A DNA stretch of 64,000 bases from Lantana camara (GCA_037501455.1 CM074856.1:14281001-14345000), one strand, 5' to 3'. Counted from the stretch's first letter, positions 1-12,400 are shown. Numbers and translations are program-made. Notes: a model not told the origin generated them from the letters alone.

Positions 1-1187
1 GAGCCAACCTGGGTAGGTTGTTTGGGCTTGTGGCTTCGAAGGGAGAGTATGTAACATTCCCATGCTTCCTTAACATTGCACAGTACCTCTCCGGTACCCT
101 CAGGGGTGGGAAATTTGACTTTCTGATGATAGGTGGATATGATTGCTTTGAAGTCAACGAGGGCGGGGCGCCCAATGATGATGTTGTAAGGTAGGTCCAC
201 TTCGACTACCACGTAGAGAACATTTAAAGTTTTTCGCTGTGGGGCTCGACCAAAGGAGGTGGCCAAGCGAATTTGTCCGCGAGGGACGATCTCGGAACCC
301 CCAAAGCCGACGAGGGCTGTTCTGAGGGGTTCGAGCGGGATGTTTGTGATGTTCATTTTCTGGAACGTGGAGTAAGGCAAAACATTTACGGAGCTTCCAC
401 TATCAATCAAGACCCTCTTTACAACATGATTGTGAACGTCTAAGCTAACCACCATGGGGCAGTCAGAGGTTTCACCGACCCCATGGGGTGTTACAATGTG
501 CTCTAAGTCTTTCTCCGTAAAACCTACGCTCTCATCCTTCTCCGAGCGTGATGACTTATCAATAGAGAGCACTGGGCGGGGCTGAGAAGATCTTTGGTCA
601 TAACTCCGAATGTAGTGGCGTCGGGAAGCGTTAGAGTCACCCCCCGAGGGTCCGCCAGCAATCATGTGAATAACCGCGAAGGGCTGGTTTTCCACGTCCG
701 AGGCTTTCCCTTTTCCCCGGTCACTGGGCTCGGTGTGACGGTGACGCGGGCTCCGGGAGCGCGAACGGCTTCTCCCTCCTGCGTGCGCTCGCTCCACGCA
801 GTGTTCGTCGTACCTCTCCAACACCTTCACGAACTCTTTGAGGTGCCCCCCAGCGATCAGCCTCTGAATCTCCCTTTCTAGTTGATGACATTCACTGGTG
901 TCATGCCCTTTCTGCTTGTGGAAAGCGCAATACTTCCCCGAACGCTTCTGAGTCTCCGTCTCTCTCAACTTTGGCGGCCTCTTGAACAACTTCTTATCCG
1001 CCATGGCATATACTTCGGCAATAGGGCGGTTGAGAGGGATGCGCTCGAACTTTCGAGGGGGTGAGGCGTTCCTCCGAGCGGGAAGGGGGCTTCGACGGCG
1101 GCCCCTGGTTGAATCTCCTCTGTCCTCGGGGGCTTTGCTGGGGCGAAGGGGGCTTCGACGGCGGCCCCTGGTTGAATCTCATCACAC
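1..1187 (-). mobile_element. Ty3/gypsy gag-protease fragment, left end outside window
   Basis: Read on the minus strand, this stretch encodes the end of a gypsy Gag (a C-x2-H-x4-H-x4-C knuckle followed by a conserved 'GGHLKEFV'-type segment), an Arg/Ser-rich linker, and an aspartic protease with the active-site motif DSGSS followed by 'IIIGRPAL'. The same order occurs in the complete element at 4540-16278, but this copy is clearly diverged and is a separate family member. Homology stops abruptly near 1187, where the sequence turns into AT-rich spacer, so the upstream part of gag is missing. The RT side continues past base 1. No LTR is visible. Confidence 0.85.
1082..1180. repeat. 36-bp direct duplication inside the gag fragment
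   Basis: A 36-bp segment at 1082-1117 recurs at 1145-1180 without a visible mismatch, offset by 63 bp (21 codons), so the reading frame of the Gag fragment is kept and a proline-rich peptide (RFNQGPPSKPPS) is repeated on the minus strand. Confidence 0.85.
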
Positions 1188-2043
1188 TTAAATATATAAA
1201 TTAGTGCAAGTTGTTTTTTTTGATAAAATACTCTTTCTGTAAAACTGCTACTTACTATTTATCTTATTTTTGTCTTTGTCTCTACCAATTTTTTTTAGGG
1301 TTTTTATTGTTGCATATATTTTTTCAGTGTTTGACATGACATTTTTTTATTTATTTTGCCTATTTTATCATGCAGGACATATACTCTAGAGTCATATCGC
1401 TGTCTAAATAACGTCAGGAAGACAGAAAATAATTATGTGTTCAGCGTGTACGTATATTTTTTAGTACCACTTGTCATAAATCTAAAGTTGCTCATAGGAG
1501 ATGAAACAGGGGATCACGAGCCCTAAAAAAGTTCGTAGGATCTCTCAAAAAATTCCAATTTGAGGTACTAAAAGCTCGTGGATTCCTACAAAAGAGTGAG
1601 AGAGAGGATAAGGCATAAATATAGCTAGTTTCACAAATAATGCTCATAAATACACAATTATCTAAAATAGTCGAAACTTAGCTCAAAATTCTAAAAAAAA
1701 AGATTAAGTAATTAAAATCCCATAAATCCATAACAAACTTTAGAAAAGTAGACGTAACAGAGGCATGGAAAGAGATAACGCCAGGAGCTCAACTTGGTAA
1801 AAGGCGTGACGAATGGCCTGCATTTTCTACGCATTCTCTCTCTGCAAAAACGGTTTCTAATTTTGCTCTATATCACTTAGCGTGTGACCCAAAAGATCAT
1901 CCTCATTTCCCACGAAACTTTGCCCCAAAACCTGGTAAGCATTCATCTCTCCTTTGTTTAATTATAAGCAATGTTCTTCGTTAATTTATGATTATCCTTT
2001 TTTTTTTTTTTTTCTGGATTTGTTTTGAGATAGTAATTGAGCT
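1188..2043. other. AT-rich spacer and 5' region of the gene at 2044
   Basis: No coding signal. Towards the right there is a weak TATA-like CTATATC at 1868-1874, a good splice donor (CTG|GTAAGC, intron from 1935) and a poly-T stretch followed by an acceptor (GATAG, ending 2033). This would make a 99-bp intron in the 5' untranslated region, 10 bases before the ATG. This is inferred from sequence signals only. Confidence 0.4.
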
Positions 2044-2508
2044 ATGGATGGGGATAAGAGCGGGAGCAGGAAGCGAAGGAGAGAGATTGAAGGAGATCAT
2101 GAGGAGAAGATTAAAGCGGAATCACGCAAAGGCAAGAGATTACCTGCAGAGAGCGTCGTGACGAATTCCACGGGCGATAATTTTCAGAGCATCAATGATG
2201 ACGATTTCCGCGATGCAGGCATTAATGGAGTTTTCGATTTCCCTTGGATCAAAGAAGGCCTCATCTTCAAAGCTGACGATTACCTGGAGCCAGAAGATTA
2301 CTTCGCTGTTTATCCTTATCAGCTCGACGAAAATGAAAATTTAGAGAAGTTGTGTGCTTTTCCGGAGGAAGATTTACGGGAACAGGAAAAGAAGTTTGAT
2401 GATGAGAGCTTGTGGTCGTCGTTGCAGGTGGATGATCTGGAATCCGTCGATCGAATTTGGCGCTGCGTGATCGATCAGCCTCTTCAGATTAGTGTTGGTT
2501 TGAGATGA
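2044..2508 (+). CDS. Uncharacterised small acidic plant protein (154 aa)
   Basis: I do not recognise this protein. It is an uninterrupted 154-residue frame that starts at the first ATG after a likely 5'UTR intron. The N-terminus carries a basic cluster (KRRR near residue 9 and KGKR near residue 29), which could act as a bipartite nuclear localisation signal. The remainder is acidic and rich in Trp, Tyr and Phe: 'FDFPWIKEGLIF', 'YLEPEDYF', 'LWSSLQVDDLESVDRIWR'. The last block looks like an ordered, conserved segment. There is no signal peptide, membrane segment or known catalytic motif. Length, base composition and codon use look like those of a real gene, and it is not transposon-like. It could instead be the surviving part of a longer gene, because the frame ends soon after the well-ordered segment. 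Confidence 0.55.
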   Translation: MDGDKSGSRKRRREIEGDHEEKIKAESRKGKRLPAESVVTNSTGDNFQSINDDDFRDAGINGVFDFPWIKEGLIFKADDYLEPEDYFAVYPYQLDENENLEKLCAFPEEDLREQEKKFDDESLWSSLQVDDLESVDRIWRCVIDQPLQISVGLR

Positions 2509-4163
2509 AGCCTCATATGAAAAAGTAATTTTGAACTTGAATAATATTATAATTAGTCTGTGATCCATGTTTTGCTGGCAAATTTCAGAGATATGAATTC
2601 GAATACTTAATGTGAAGTAATATAAATCATGAACTACAGCTTCAAATTAACTACATATACATAAATGCAGGGATGACATAAGTACCAATTTTTGTTTATG
2701 GGACAAGATTAAATTTGTGTAAATTATACAAGGTATTTGTTGACCGAAACAAACTCGTTCTCGTTCATATTCAACCAAATTTCCGAAGATTCGATCTAAT
2801 AAATTACATGATTGATAGTCCTATTCTTTTAAGTGTTTATAATTTAACGAGAAACTATGCATACGAAATTTAACGCCTTAGATCATAAAAATATAAAACT
2901 CTATCTTGTTAATAACTCATCAAACAAGAAACCTATTATTAATGTAATGCACAAGGAGACAGCTAAAATAATGCAATTCGTGGTATAAAATGTACAGATA
3001 TGGACTAGATCGAACAAGTCTCTCTTTCAAAAATAAAATCTCAAGCGGAGCATGGCAGGGATGATTAATGGATGCCATGATGGAAATTGATGATGGGCTT
3101 TACCAGCATTGCTTTCTCCTAAAGTAAATGATTTCTCAAAAAGAAAACAGGCTGGCTCCTCTTATTTTTTTATTTATTTTTTATTTTTTTATCCCAAACG
3201 AACGCTAAGCCCCCGTCTGCAACTAGGGGTCAAAAACTAACTGAACATCTCAATCCCATCAACAATGGGAGGGCACTTCCAAACCACCAACCTATCTTCA
3301 ATCAAATGTCTCACTTTAGAGAATATTTCTATACTTGTATTATGCATTCCGAAAATATGCTTAAGTTTCGCCAACCATGGTCTTCTAAGAAACCAATTGT
3401 CAATCTCAAACAAGATTCTTCAACAGATGATCTTTTACATTTTCTTTATTAATTAGGTTGGCCACCACCTTTGAATCAATCTCAACCTCACGTATATAAG
3501 ATAGCCATAAAATGTATAATATAATATGTGTCTTCTTTCCTTTGTGCTAGCAATTTCTCACATAAAATAAAAAAATAAGCCCTACATACATATGTCCAAA
3601 CTTTAGAATAATAAAATACTTAATTTTTACCTAGCAAAACATATGACAAAATCTTTAACAATATATGCATGTGGGACTCAGTATATACCTAAAACATATA
3701 TTATTAAACAATTCTTGAAGAACAAAAACTTGGAATTTTATTCTTTTTAGCCATGTTAATTAATAAAAGTCTCTAAGATTATGGCGAGCCACCGACGCTC
3801 CTGTCCAAATCAACACAGTTTAGCAGTTGGCGTAGATTAGTCATTAGACATTAACTGCAACTTTAAATAAGTGCATGAACAAGGGATCATAAACATGCAT
3901 TGGGTGCTCCTGTCGGCTGTCCTCAAATGGTGTCAATTGCATTGATACTTTTAAAAATATTATTTTAATGTATCGTATCGGATATTCGTTTCAGATATCG
4001 TATTGAAACTTTTCAAATAAAAAATTCACAAAAAAATTCATATCGCCGTATTCATGTCATGTCGTGTCCGTATTGTCGTATCCGTATGATTAAACTTTTA
4101 TAATGAAACCTCTTGAGATGACCATTTAAGTCTTAGTTAGGTTTGTTGATCATCTTTCATATT
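2509..4163. other. AT-rich intergenic spacer
   Basis: No gene is supported. Short frames (for example around 3265-3456) have no recognisable content. The only structure seen is a dispersed repeat at about 3955-4090. Confidence 0.6.
3950..4095. repeat. Dispersed repeat rich in 'GTATCG/CGTATC', copy 1
   Basis: The segment with 'ACTTTTAAAAATATTATTTTA', 'CGTATCGGATA', 'AAAATTCACAAAAAAATTCA' and 'CATGTCGTGTCC' matches, in the same order and strand, the stretch at about 60985-61135. Two copies 57 kb apart mark it as a diverged interspersed repeat. No terminal repeats could be defined. Confidence 0.55.
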
Positions 4164-4500
4164 AGGGTTAATTACACCTAGCCCCCAAATTAAATGAGGT
4201 AATTATAATTCACCATCATTTTTAGATTAAATTACAGACACCACCCTTCAAGAATTAAATAATTACACTTAATCCCCATTTTCATTTGAAAATTGCTGAC
4301 GTCAGCAAAAATTTGATTGAAAACCCCAAAATACCCTCCGTTGACTTTGGATAGTTTTTTTATTTCAATATTAGCCTTGGGGGTTAACTATAATTAATTA
4401 TGCTAATATGGAGGTTAAGTGTAATATTTTTAATAAAGTTTTTTAACTGTTATTTTTTGACAAAATATAGCCTTTATAACAATGATATCAAAGTTTTACT
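4164..4500 (-). repeat. MITE-like repeat Z, copy 1
   Basis: Starts with GGGTTAATTACAC and contains a perfect 16-bp palindrome at 4293-4308 (TTGCTGACGTCAGCAA). The reverse complement of this whole segment is found at about 24885-25192, with a shorter related piece at about 16575-16660. No target duplication was identified, so assignment to a transposon superfamily is open. Confidence 0.65.
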
Positions 4501-4539
4501 AATTATGTAAACGTAAGAGGAATTTTTCTTTTTTATATT

Positions 4540-5252
4540 TGATCGTGTCAAAATCTGGGCTCTGTACGGGGCTGCAGACTAAGACGCCAAATCACCCAAG
4601 ATATTTGTAATGTGTGGAGAACTCCGACGCTTCCTCCAACTGAAAAGGTAGAACAAACGTGAGCTCAAAGGCCAAGACGGGGAAGAGTGGGGGTTGAACC
4701 CGTTTTGGCACTCCGACGCTCAAGTCAGCTCAAGCTCTCGGTCGAAAAATGCTAGAGCTAAGAGTTTTGGGCGTGAAAAAGAGCTTACCTTTGGCCGTCG
4801 CAGGGCGAGGCTTTTATAGGGTGAAGATGGACTTCGCGGGAGCAAGTACACCTCCCAGAAAGTGTGGATCTGGTTGGGAGGAGAGAGTCCTGGCCTCTGG
4901 CCGGAACAGTGCTTTTCCAGCCAAAGCACTGTTCGCCTGCTCCTGCCAGGATCCCTGACACTGTACTGAGCGCGGCTGCAATTAATGCGGCCAGCCGTAG
5001 GTGGTACTCGCATTGAATGCGGTTGTCCGGTAGTGATCGGGTCGGGATTCCGCTGGGTCGCGCCTTTCTCTGGAGTGAAAGGAGACCCTAGGTCGCGGGA
5101 GACTGCCGCCAAACCAGGACTTGTGGTCTTCGGCCAAGTAGTGGGTCGATGATCGCCTAAGCGGCTCGGTCGCGGAAAGCTTACGAGGCATAGGCTGCTA
5201 TCTGGCAATGACATCTGGCGCTCAATCAGACTCCCCGATTTTCCCCTTATCA
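4540..5252 (-). repeat. Element 1 LTR, 3' copy in element orientation
   Basis: 713 bp, TG...CA ends. A TATA box on the minus strand (TATAAAAG, at 4811-4818) lies within the LTR as expected for the retroelement promoter. Differences from the other LTR were seen around 4795 (GCC versus GTC context) and 5039. Confidence 0.95.
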
Positions 5253-5265
5253 TCTTCCCCCCCAG
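5253..5265 (-). promoter_or_regulatory. Polypurine tract of element 1
   Basis: On the minus strand CTGGGGGGGAAGA directly abuts the 3' LTR, as required for plus-strand DNA priming during reverse transcription. Confidence 0.85.
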
Positions 5266-5668
5266 ATCGGGCACCATTAAAAGAGTGGTGTCTGATCTCA
5301 AGGAAGGCTTTTTGGCTGGGGTAAAAAGGGGAGGCCTGGGTCGCGATGATCTTGTGGTGATCTGGATCGTTGGGAAAACTGTCCGAGCCAGGATTCGACG
5401 AGCCAACCTCCTTCGACCCCAGATATATTTCGACCCAAGACATGAGGCGTGGCCTCATGCGCGCATGCTAGCTGTGCCCCACTGGGCGGGGAACTCTGGA
5501 AACTCCCTTTGTCAGAGTCATGATTACACTTTTGAAATTTGAGGGACTAGCACGGGTTCTGAGGTTCGGTTACAGGCGGCCGTTTTGGGGGTAAGGAGCC
5601 ACGTTCTTCCCCAGTATACTAATTTATGGCCACGTGGGAAGGGATAACCACTCCTAGTTGAAACGTTG

Positions 5669-5677
5669 CTATAAATT
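5669..5677 (+). promoter_or_regulatory. TATA box of the antisense gene in element 1
   Basis: CTATAAATT lies about 190 bp upstream of the ATG at 5863, outside the LTR, and is followed about 30 bp later by a pyrimidine-rich stretch suited to transcription start. It points in the plus direction, unlike the LTR promoter. Confidence 0.55.
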
Positions 5678-5862
5678 GGTGACTTAGGCAGTTTTTCTCC
5701 CTTCCACGCCTTCCACAAGAGCAAACCCTAGATTTGAAGTGACTTTTGCCCTCCACCAGACTCTGTCAAAACGCACTCCAGGAGAATTCGCAAGCACATT
5801 CTCGAGGTACGCTTTTCAATCCCAGATCTCTCCCCTCTTCCTTTCTCCCTCACATCCTAGAA

Positions 5863-8800
5863 ATGGCTCCCAAGAGGAACGTCTCCGGGCCTGCCGAGAG
5901 CCAACCCCCAAATGAGCAAGTGAGAAGCTACGGTCCGCGAGACATTCCGTCGGACCCTGAGGTGTCAATAGAATGCATAGGGGTTAAAGCTCCAGGGAGA
6001 GCTAGGTGGGAGGATCCCACTGTGACAATGTATTTCAGGAACCCGGCGGAGGAGGCCACCGGATCGGTTCTGAGGGAACCGGCCGACAGTGAAAGTTCTG
6101 TGGAGGCTGAATCCGTCCCATTGAGCGGTGGTAGAATGCGAGAAGAAGTAAACAACGAAGTTGTAGAGGATACGGCCGCTGAGATTGAGGAGATATCGTT
6201 GGAGGAAGAAGGTCGCGGCGGCGCAGCTTCGGATGTTGAGCGGGGGCCCCAGAAGGGGAAGACGAAAAGGAGAGGGCAGCAAAAATGCCAGAAACACTAT
6301 TACGAGTTTAGGGCCGAGGTGTATGGGTCGGAGAGGACCACCGCCCTGAAGAGGCTGACCGGCTGGAGAGATTTGGACGACCGTTGCGAAGTTTTTACTC
6401 CCAACAAAGATGAACACATGGGAGCACCACCTGAAGGGTGTATCGCCATGTCCCTGCAGGCCATTGAATATGGATTCCGACTCCCTCTCTCCCCTTTCCA
6501 GGTGGCTCTGTTTAATCATCTCCAGATCAGCCCCATTCAACTGTTCCCAAACGGTCACGCGATGGTAACAGCGTTCAGGTCCTTGATGAAGATCTTGGGT
6601 CAGGTTGAATGCGTGGAGCATTTTGCGGAACTATTCATAGCTTCCGTCGACTCAGCTGCTTCCCCCAACAGGAGGGGGTTTGTGAAGTTGCAATCTCGGT
6701 CGGGGAATAAGATTTTTGACACCGAGAAGTCCTCTCATGGCGTGGATTGGAAAAAGAAGTTTGTCTTCCTGAGATACACAGACGGGTGGAACGGCCTAGA
6801 ACACACCTCCTGGAATGACGTGGCCCAGGTAAGGTTGGAGAGGGGTCCGGTACGCTGGCCCAACACCTTGTTAGCTGCACTGAGGGGGGTGCATCCCCTG
6901 GATACAGGGATCTTCACGAACACCCATCTGCTAATTAACTTGGGGTTGGCCCCGGGGACACAGAGACACATTGATTTCAGAATGGGTAACTACACCCTCA
7001 ATATCCTTAGGCCAAGCACGTTCCCTTCCCTGACTTCATCTTTTCTTTACCGCATTGATTTCTAACTCTGCCCGCTGAACTTTATTTTTTCCCCCATGTG
7101 CAGGGTCGATAATGGTAGCTGGATGAGCCAAAGTCGTGGATCGCCTGTTGAAGAAGAAACAAGCCGAGAGGGCCAAGAAAATTGCCGAGGAAGGAACGCC
7201 TGGCCCGCTTCCTTCTGTCCAAGAGATAGAGCGAGAAGAGGGCCTCACGGAGGCAGATTCCCTGGGTCAGATTGCGGCCGTGGAGCGGGCAGCCGGGCAA
7301 AGGTGGGCTGACGCCCATGCTCCTACGGATGGGGGGGAAGCGGATGCGCATGGAGCCGCTTGGATCCCTCCGGCAAACGACGCCCCGGCTCAACCTCTGG
7401 TAGATCAGGGCGTTGTCCCTTCAAAACCAAAGGGGAAGGTGGTCATGTCTGCCGGGCGATCGGATATGAACCCCGAGACCAACTCCGGGTCGTTTCCTTC
7501 GGAAGTACCCAGGGGTCGGCGTACCTTAAAGAGGAAAGAAAAGGATGAGGCGGGGGACAGGGCCCCCAAGAGAACTGTTATGCGGGGTGATTCCCCTTTC
7601 CGGCCACCGGGCGGCTGGGCTCCCCCAACCCTTCGGCCGGGGTCCTCGCCAGGCTTCACCATGCTAAGGGGGGACTACGAACGTATAGTCGCCGTCCCTA
7701 CATTCGCAGGGCCTAAGTATCCTTTTGGGGTTTCAGAGCGCAAAGAGGACGGGTCGGAGAGGAAAGTCGCTACCGGGGAAGTCGACCAGGATGTGCTAGG
7801 GGCCATCTATTATTCCCTGCAAACCTCAAGCGACCACCAGGAGTTGGCTAAGGAGAGCAATGCGACCCTCTCCTATAACAAGATTGCGCTCTTGAATGCG
7901 GTAAGGGCCCTTTCGCCATTCTTTCCCTTGGGTCACACTTTTCATTGTTTTGTTTCTGACTTTTTCTCCTTTTCCTCTTCCCAGTTGATAGTGAGGGAGC
8001 ACCAGTCTGCCATGCGGCTGGAATTGGCCGATGAAGCCCGCCGCAAGCTGCTGGCGGAGAGGACAGAGGTGTTGCAGGAGAAGAGCTGGAAAGACGAGGC
8101 GTCGAGGTAATCCCAGGCGTTGGAAGATGCCCAGAAGGCATACACCGTGAAGCTTGACAAAATGGACAAGCTGGTAAAAGATTCCCTTATGGAAAGGTCT
8201 GCCCTAGAGAAGGAGTTGGGGGAACTAAGGGCTGCGAACGAGGAGCTGCGAACGGGTGTGGCCACGCGGCAAAGCTTGTTGGATGCCGCGGAAGCGAAAA
8301 CCGAGGCTGCTTATGCCAAGGGCAAACAGGATGGATGGCGGGATGGCTTTGTGGAAGGGCAAAAGGATGGAACCAAAATGACCTTCTGGACGGTCGAGAA
8401 ACTAGTGCCGCAAATAAAGGATAGCGCCGTGGTAGAGTTTCTTCAATCCAAGGTGTTTGGCACCGTCTCAGGCACCCTGGGGGCTTCGGACATAGAGACC
8501 GGCTTCATGAGGGCTCTATCGCAGATCCACCTTCACCACCCAATCCCCCATGCCCTCCTTAACGACCCTCGTAAACTCAATGCGGTGAACGGGTATGTTC
8601 CCAACACATTGCCGCAAGAGTTCATGGCTCGCGTTGATTTCGAAGAAGGGGCGAATCAAGAAGCGACAGACGGCGAAGAAGACGAAGAGGAGCCGGACTG
8701 GAACAAAGTGACCTACGGCTGGGCCGTGGAATGGGCTGAATCTCAGCTCAACAAACAAGCAGGAGCGGTATCCTTGCCGGGCCCAGTGGATATAGAGCAG

Positions 8801-8986
8801 ACAAAAGAGACTTTGCTGGCCACTTATGCTCCCTCAAGTAGCGGGTCGAAAGATGATGGCCTCTTGACCGGGAACCCGGGTGGTCCTGCTTTAGCGATCC
8901 CCCCTCTGGCATCACTCCCTCCCGCCATTGAAGTGACTCCCCCAGCGTCTCAGCCTGATCTTCCAACTCCTCCTTCCAGCTCTTGA
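5863..8986 (+). pseudogene. Antisense spliced gene (aORF) inside element 1, gypsy-type transposon domain
   Basis: Opposite in direction to gag-pol, this gene has its own TATA box, a good start context (GAAATGGC at 5861-5868) and two clean introns: 6986-7103 (GTAACT...GTGCAG) and 7901-7984 (GTAAGG...TCCCAG). Exons 5863-6985, 7104-7900 and 7985-8986 join in phase to 2922 nt, about 973 codons. Exon 1 holds the 'putative gypsy type transposon' domain (Pfam Transposase_28, from memory) around 'YGFRLPLSPFQVALFNHL'. The central part is low-complexity; exon 3 encodes a Glu/Lys/Ala-rich coiled coil. Two in-frame stops, TGA at 7124-7126 and TAA at 8108-8110, break it. Such extra frames are known in Tat elements; the function is unknown. 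I infer the gene was recently intact, since splice sites and phase are preserved. Confidence 0.8.
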
Positions 8987-9488
8987 AGGCGTACGGAACT
9001 TGTAACATTATTATTGCTATTCCTTTGTAATATTCCGGGGACTGAGCCCCCACCTCCTCCTGTAAATTCGAATCGAGTATTTATTATTTGCTTTTGATAC
9101 TGTCTCATTCTAACGTTGTTTATCTCCAAGACATTGGTCTTGTTGGCGAGTATGACTTTTTCGCAATCTTTTGAACGAAACTTAAATGAAACTTGAAAAG
9201 TGCTCGTGTCGTGGGTCGGAAGAAGTTGCCCTTGCGAGCCGAAGCTGGCTCGCTGGGAACTTACATCGCGAGTCGCCCCGAGCGACTTCTTAAGGTTTCC
9301 TTGGTCTCTGTATGCGTTGTTCATCCTCCTTAAGATGTTTCGGATCGCAAACGTAAACTTCGATTAACGGGTACATTACAACATTTAGCTGAAGATAAAA
9401 GACAATTCAGATGGACTGAAAGTACTTTTCATCATTTGGGGACGAACTGGGGAGAGTACAAAATGGTACCTACAACTTAGAGAAATTC

Positions 9489-12400
9489 TTAAACATAAAA
9501 CTTCTTGAGGTTATGCGCATTCCAAGATCTAGGGATGGCGTTTCCCTCCATATCCTCTAGGTGATAAGCTTTGTTGCGCCCTACTTCAGCAATGCGGTAT
9601 GGGCCTTCCCAGTTAGGTTGTAACTTGCCCACGTGTTTCGTCACTTCAACCTTTTTGAGAACCAGGTCGCCGATTTGAAAAGCGCGGGGCTTGACCCCTT
9701 TGTTGTAGCTCCGAGCCACCGTGGCTCGATATTGCTGCATGCGTTGGAATCCCTTCTGCCGAATTTCTTCAATGGTGTCAAGCTCATGCGCTCGATCTTC
9801 TTCGTTTCTGGCGAGCTGGTAGTTGGAAACCCTCGCTGTTTGATGTAGAAGCTCCGCGGGGATCATGGCCTCCGACCTGTAAACCATTGAGAAGGGGGTT
9901 AGCCCTGTCGCAGTTCTAGGAGTTGTGCGGTACGCCCATAGGACCCCGTCAAGTTCGTCGACCCAAGCTCCCTTCTTGGCCTCCAGCCTGGTTTGGAGGT
10001 TCTGAATAATGATCCGATTAATTACTTCGACCTGGCCGTTCGCCTGGGGATGGCCGACCTACGCGAAGCGCTGGCTGATTCCCATATCTGTACAGTAGGA
10101 CCTAGTGCTGGCGCTTTGAAATTGAGTTCCGTTGTCGCAGATGAGGACCCTGGGGATCCCAAATCTGCAAATGATGTTGCGCCATAAGAAATTTTGGATA
10201 ACCTTGTCCGTGATTTTTGCCGCGGGTTGGGCTTCGACCCATTTAGAGAAGTATTCCACCGCGACTAACAGGTATTGCCGTTGACCCATCGCGAGTGGCA
10301 GTGGCCCGACGATGTCAATGCCCCACTGATCAAAGGGCCAACAAATGTCTACAGGGACCATTTCTGCGGGGTGCTGATGCGGGATGTTGGCGTGTTTTTG
10401 GCAATTAACACACCTACGGGTGTATTCGTTAGCATCCTCGTTTAGAGTGGGCCAGTAGAACCCACTTCTGGAAACTTTCTTGGCCAAGGATCGACCGCCC
10501 GCATGATTTCCACACTGCCCGCTATGTATCTCTTCCAAGACGTCCAAAGCCTGTGAGGGGCGTAGGCACCGCTTGGTTGGTCCCATGAATGGCCGCTTGT
10601 ATAATCTCCCTTCAGAATCTAGGGAGTAACCTACGGCCTTGTACTTGAGGCGTCTCGCGGCATTTCGGTCGGCAGGTAACACTCCATCTCTGAGGTAAAG
10701 TATAAATTCGTCGACCCAGCACGGTTCTGCTGGGTCGATGGAGCATATTATCTCTGCCTCGCCATCAATCACTCTCCCCTTGCTTGACAAGTAAGTGATG
10801 TTTTGGTCCTTGGAGCCTCTCATTCCGTTCGCGAATTTTGACAACGCGTCCGCATGCGTGTTCTCTTCCCTGGGGACTTGCTGTAGCGTAAATTCTTTGA
10901 ATTGGGACGCCAAGGATTTGACCTTAGCAAGGTACTTGATCATAGTTTCCTCATGCGCTTCGTAGGAGCCCTGAAACTGGCTCGCCACCAGCTGGGAATC
11001 CGTCGTTACGGCAATCCTTTCGACCCCATGCTCCTTTGCGATTTTAAGGCCAGCGATGAGCGCTTCGTACTCTACCTCATTGTTGGTGGCTGGGAAGTCC
11101 AGGGAGATGGCGAAATCAAGCGTCTCGCTCCCCGTGCTTGTTAGGGAGATCCCCACACCGCCTCCTTGAGAGGTTGAGGAGCCATCGACCGACATTGTCC
11201 ATAGCGCTGGGCGCGGGGTTTCCTTACGGGGGTCGCTCTTTTCAATGATGAAATCTGCGAGGATCTGGGCTTGATATGCAGCTCGGGGCTGGTAACTGAT
11301 ATCGAACTGACTCAACTCGATGGCCCATTTTACGATTCTTCCCGATGCTTCCGGTTTTTCCAAGACTTGGCGTAAGCCTTGGTCTGTGAGGACAATGATG
11401 GAATGGGATTGGAAGTAAGGCCTTAGCTTTCTGGAGGCGTGCACGAGGGCCAGAGCGAATTTTTCGATCTCCATATAGCGCGTTTCCGCGCCGTGGAGTA
11501 TCTTGCTAACGTAATATACCGGCATGTGCTTCCTTTCGCGGACGGCCACTAGCACAGAGCTCACGGCCTCCTCCGTGACCGCCAAATAAAGGTACAAAGT
11601 TTCTCCTGTTACAGGCTTAACAAGCAAGGGAGGAGAAGCAAGATATTCTTTGAGCCCCTCAAAGGCCTCATCACATTCATCAGTCCACTCGAATTTTTTA
11701 ATATTGCGTAAAATCTTAAAGAACGGGAGATTTTTCTCAGAAGAGCGAGAGATGAACCTGTTTAGTGAAATGATTCAACCGACGAGACGCTGGACGTCCC
11801 TCACGTTGTGGGGTCTGTTGATGCCCTTGAGAGCTAAGATTTTCTCCGGGTTGGCTTCGATTCCTCATTGGCTGACTATGTAACCAAGGAATTTTCCTTC
11901 TTCTACGCCGAAGGAGCATTTGCCGGGATTCAGCTTCATCCTGTACTTGCGGAGCAGGTCGAAAGTCCGACCCAAATCGGCCAAATGCATCTCTGCCCTC
12001 TCGCTCTTGACGATCATATCGTCAACATAGACCTCCATTGTTTTGCCTATCTCGTCTGCGAAAACCTTGTTGACCAGCCTTTGATAGGTCGCGCCCGCGT
12101 TTTTCAATCCGAAAGGCATGACCTCGAAACAGTAGATTCCCTTCACCACAATGAAAGCGGTCTTCCCCTTGTCCTCCTGGGCCATGAAGATTTGATAGTA
12201 GCCCTGGAAGGCGTCCATCATGCTCAGGAGCTCACAGCCGGCAGTCGAATCGACCAACTGATCAATGCGTGGAAGAGGGTAAGGGTCCTTGGGACAGGCC
12301 TTGTTTAGGTCGGTGAAGTCGTTGCACATTCGCCACTTCCCTCCTGTCTTCGCGACCAGAACGACATTGCAGAGCCAATCCACGTACTTGGCTGGCGTGA

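Noticed and set aside
594..1191. Plus-strand frames opposite to the gag fragment
   Set aside because: They are mirror images of the minus-strand Gag-protease coding sequence, which has recognisable motifs.
4720..5406. Open frames within the LTRs of element 1 (also 15746-16279)
   Set aside because: The frames are the same in both LTRs and show no protein domain; they arise from the GC-rich LTR sequence and overlap its promoter.
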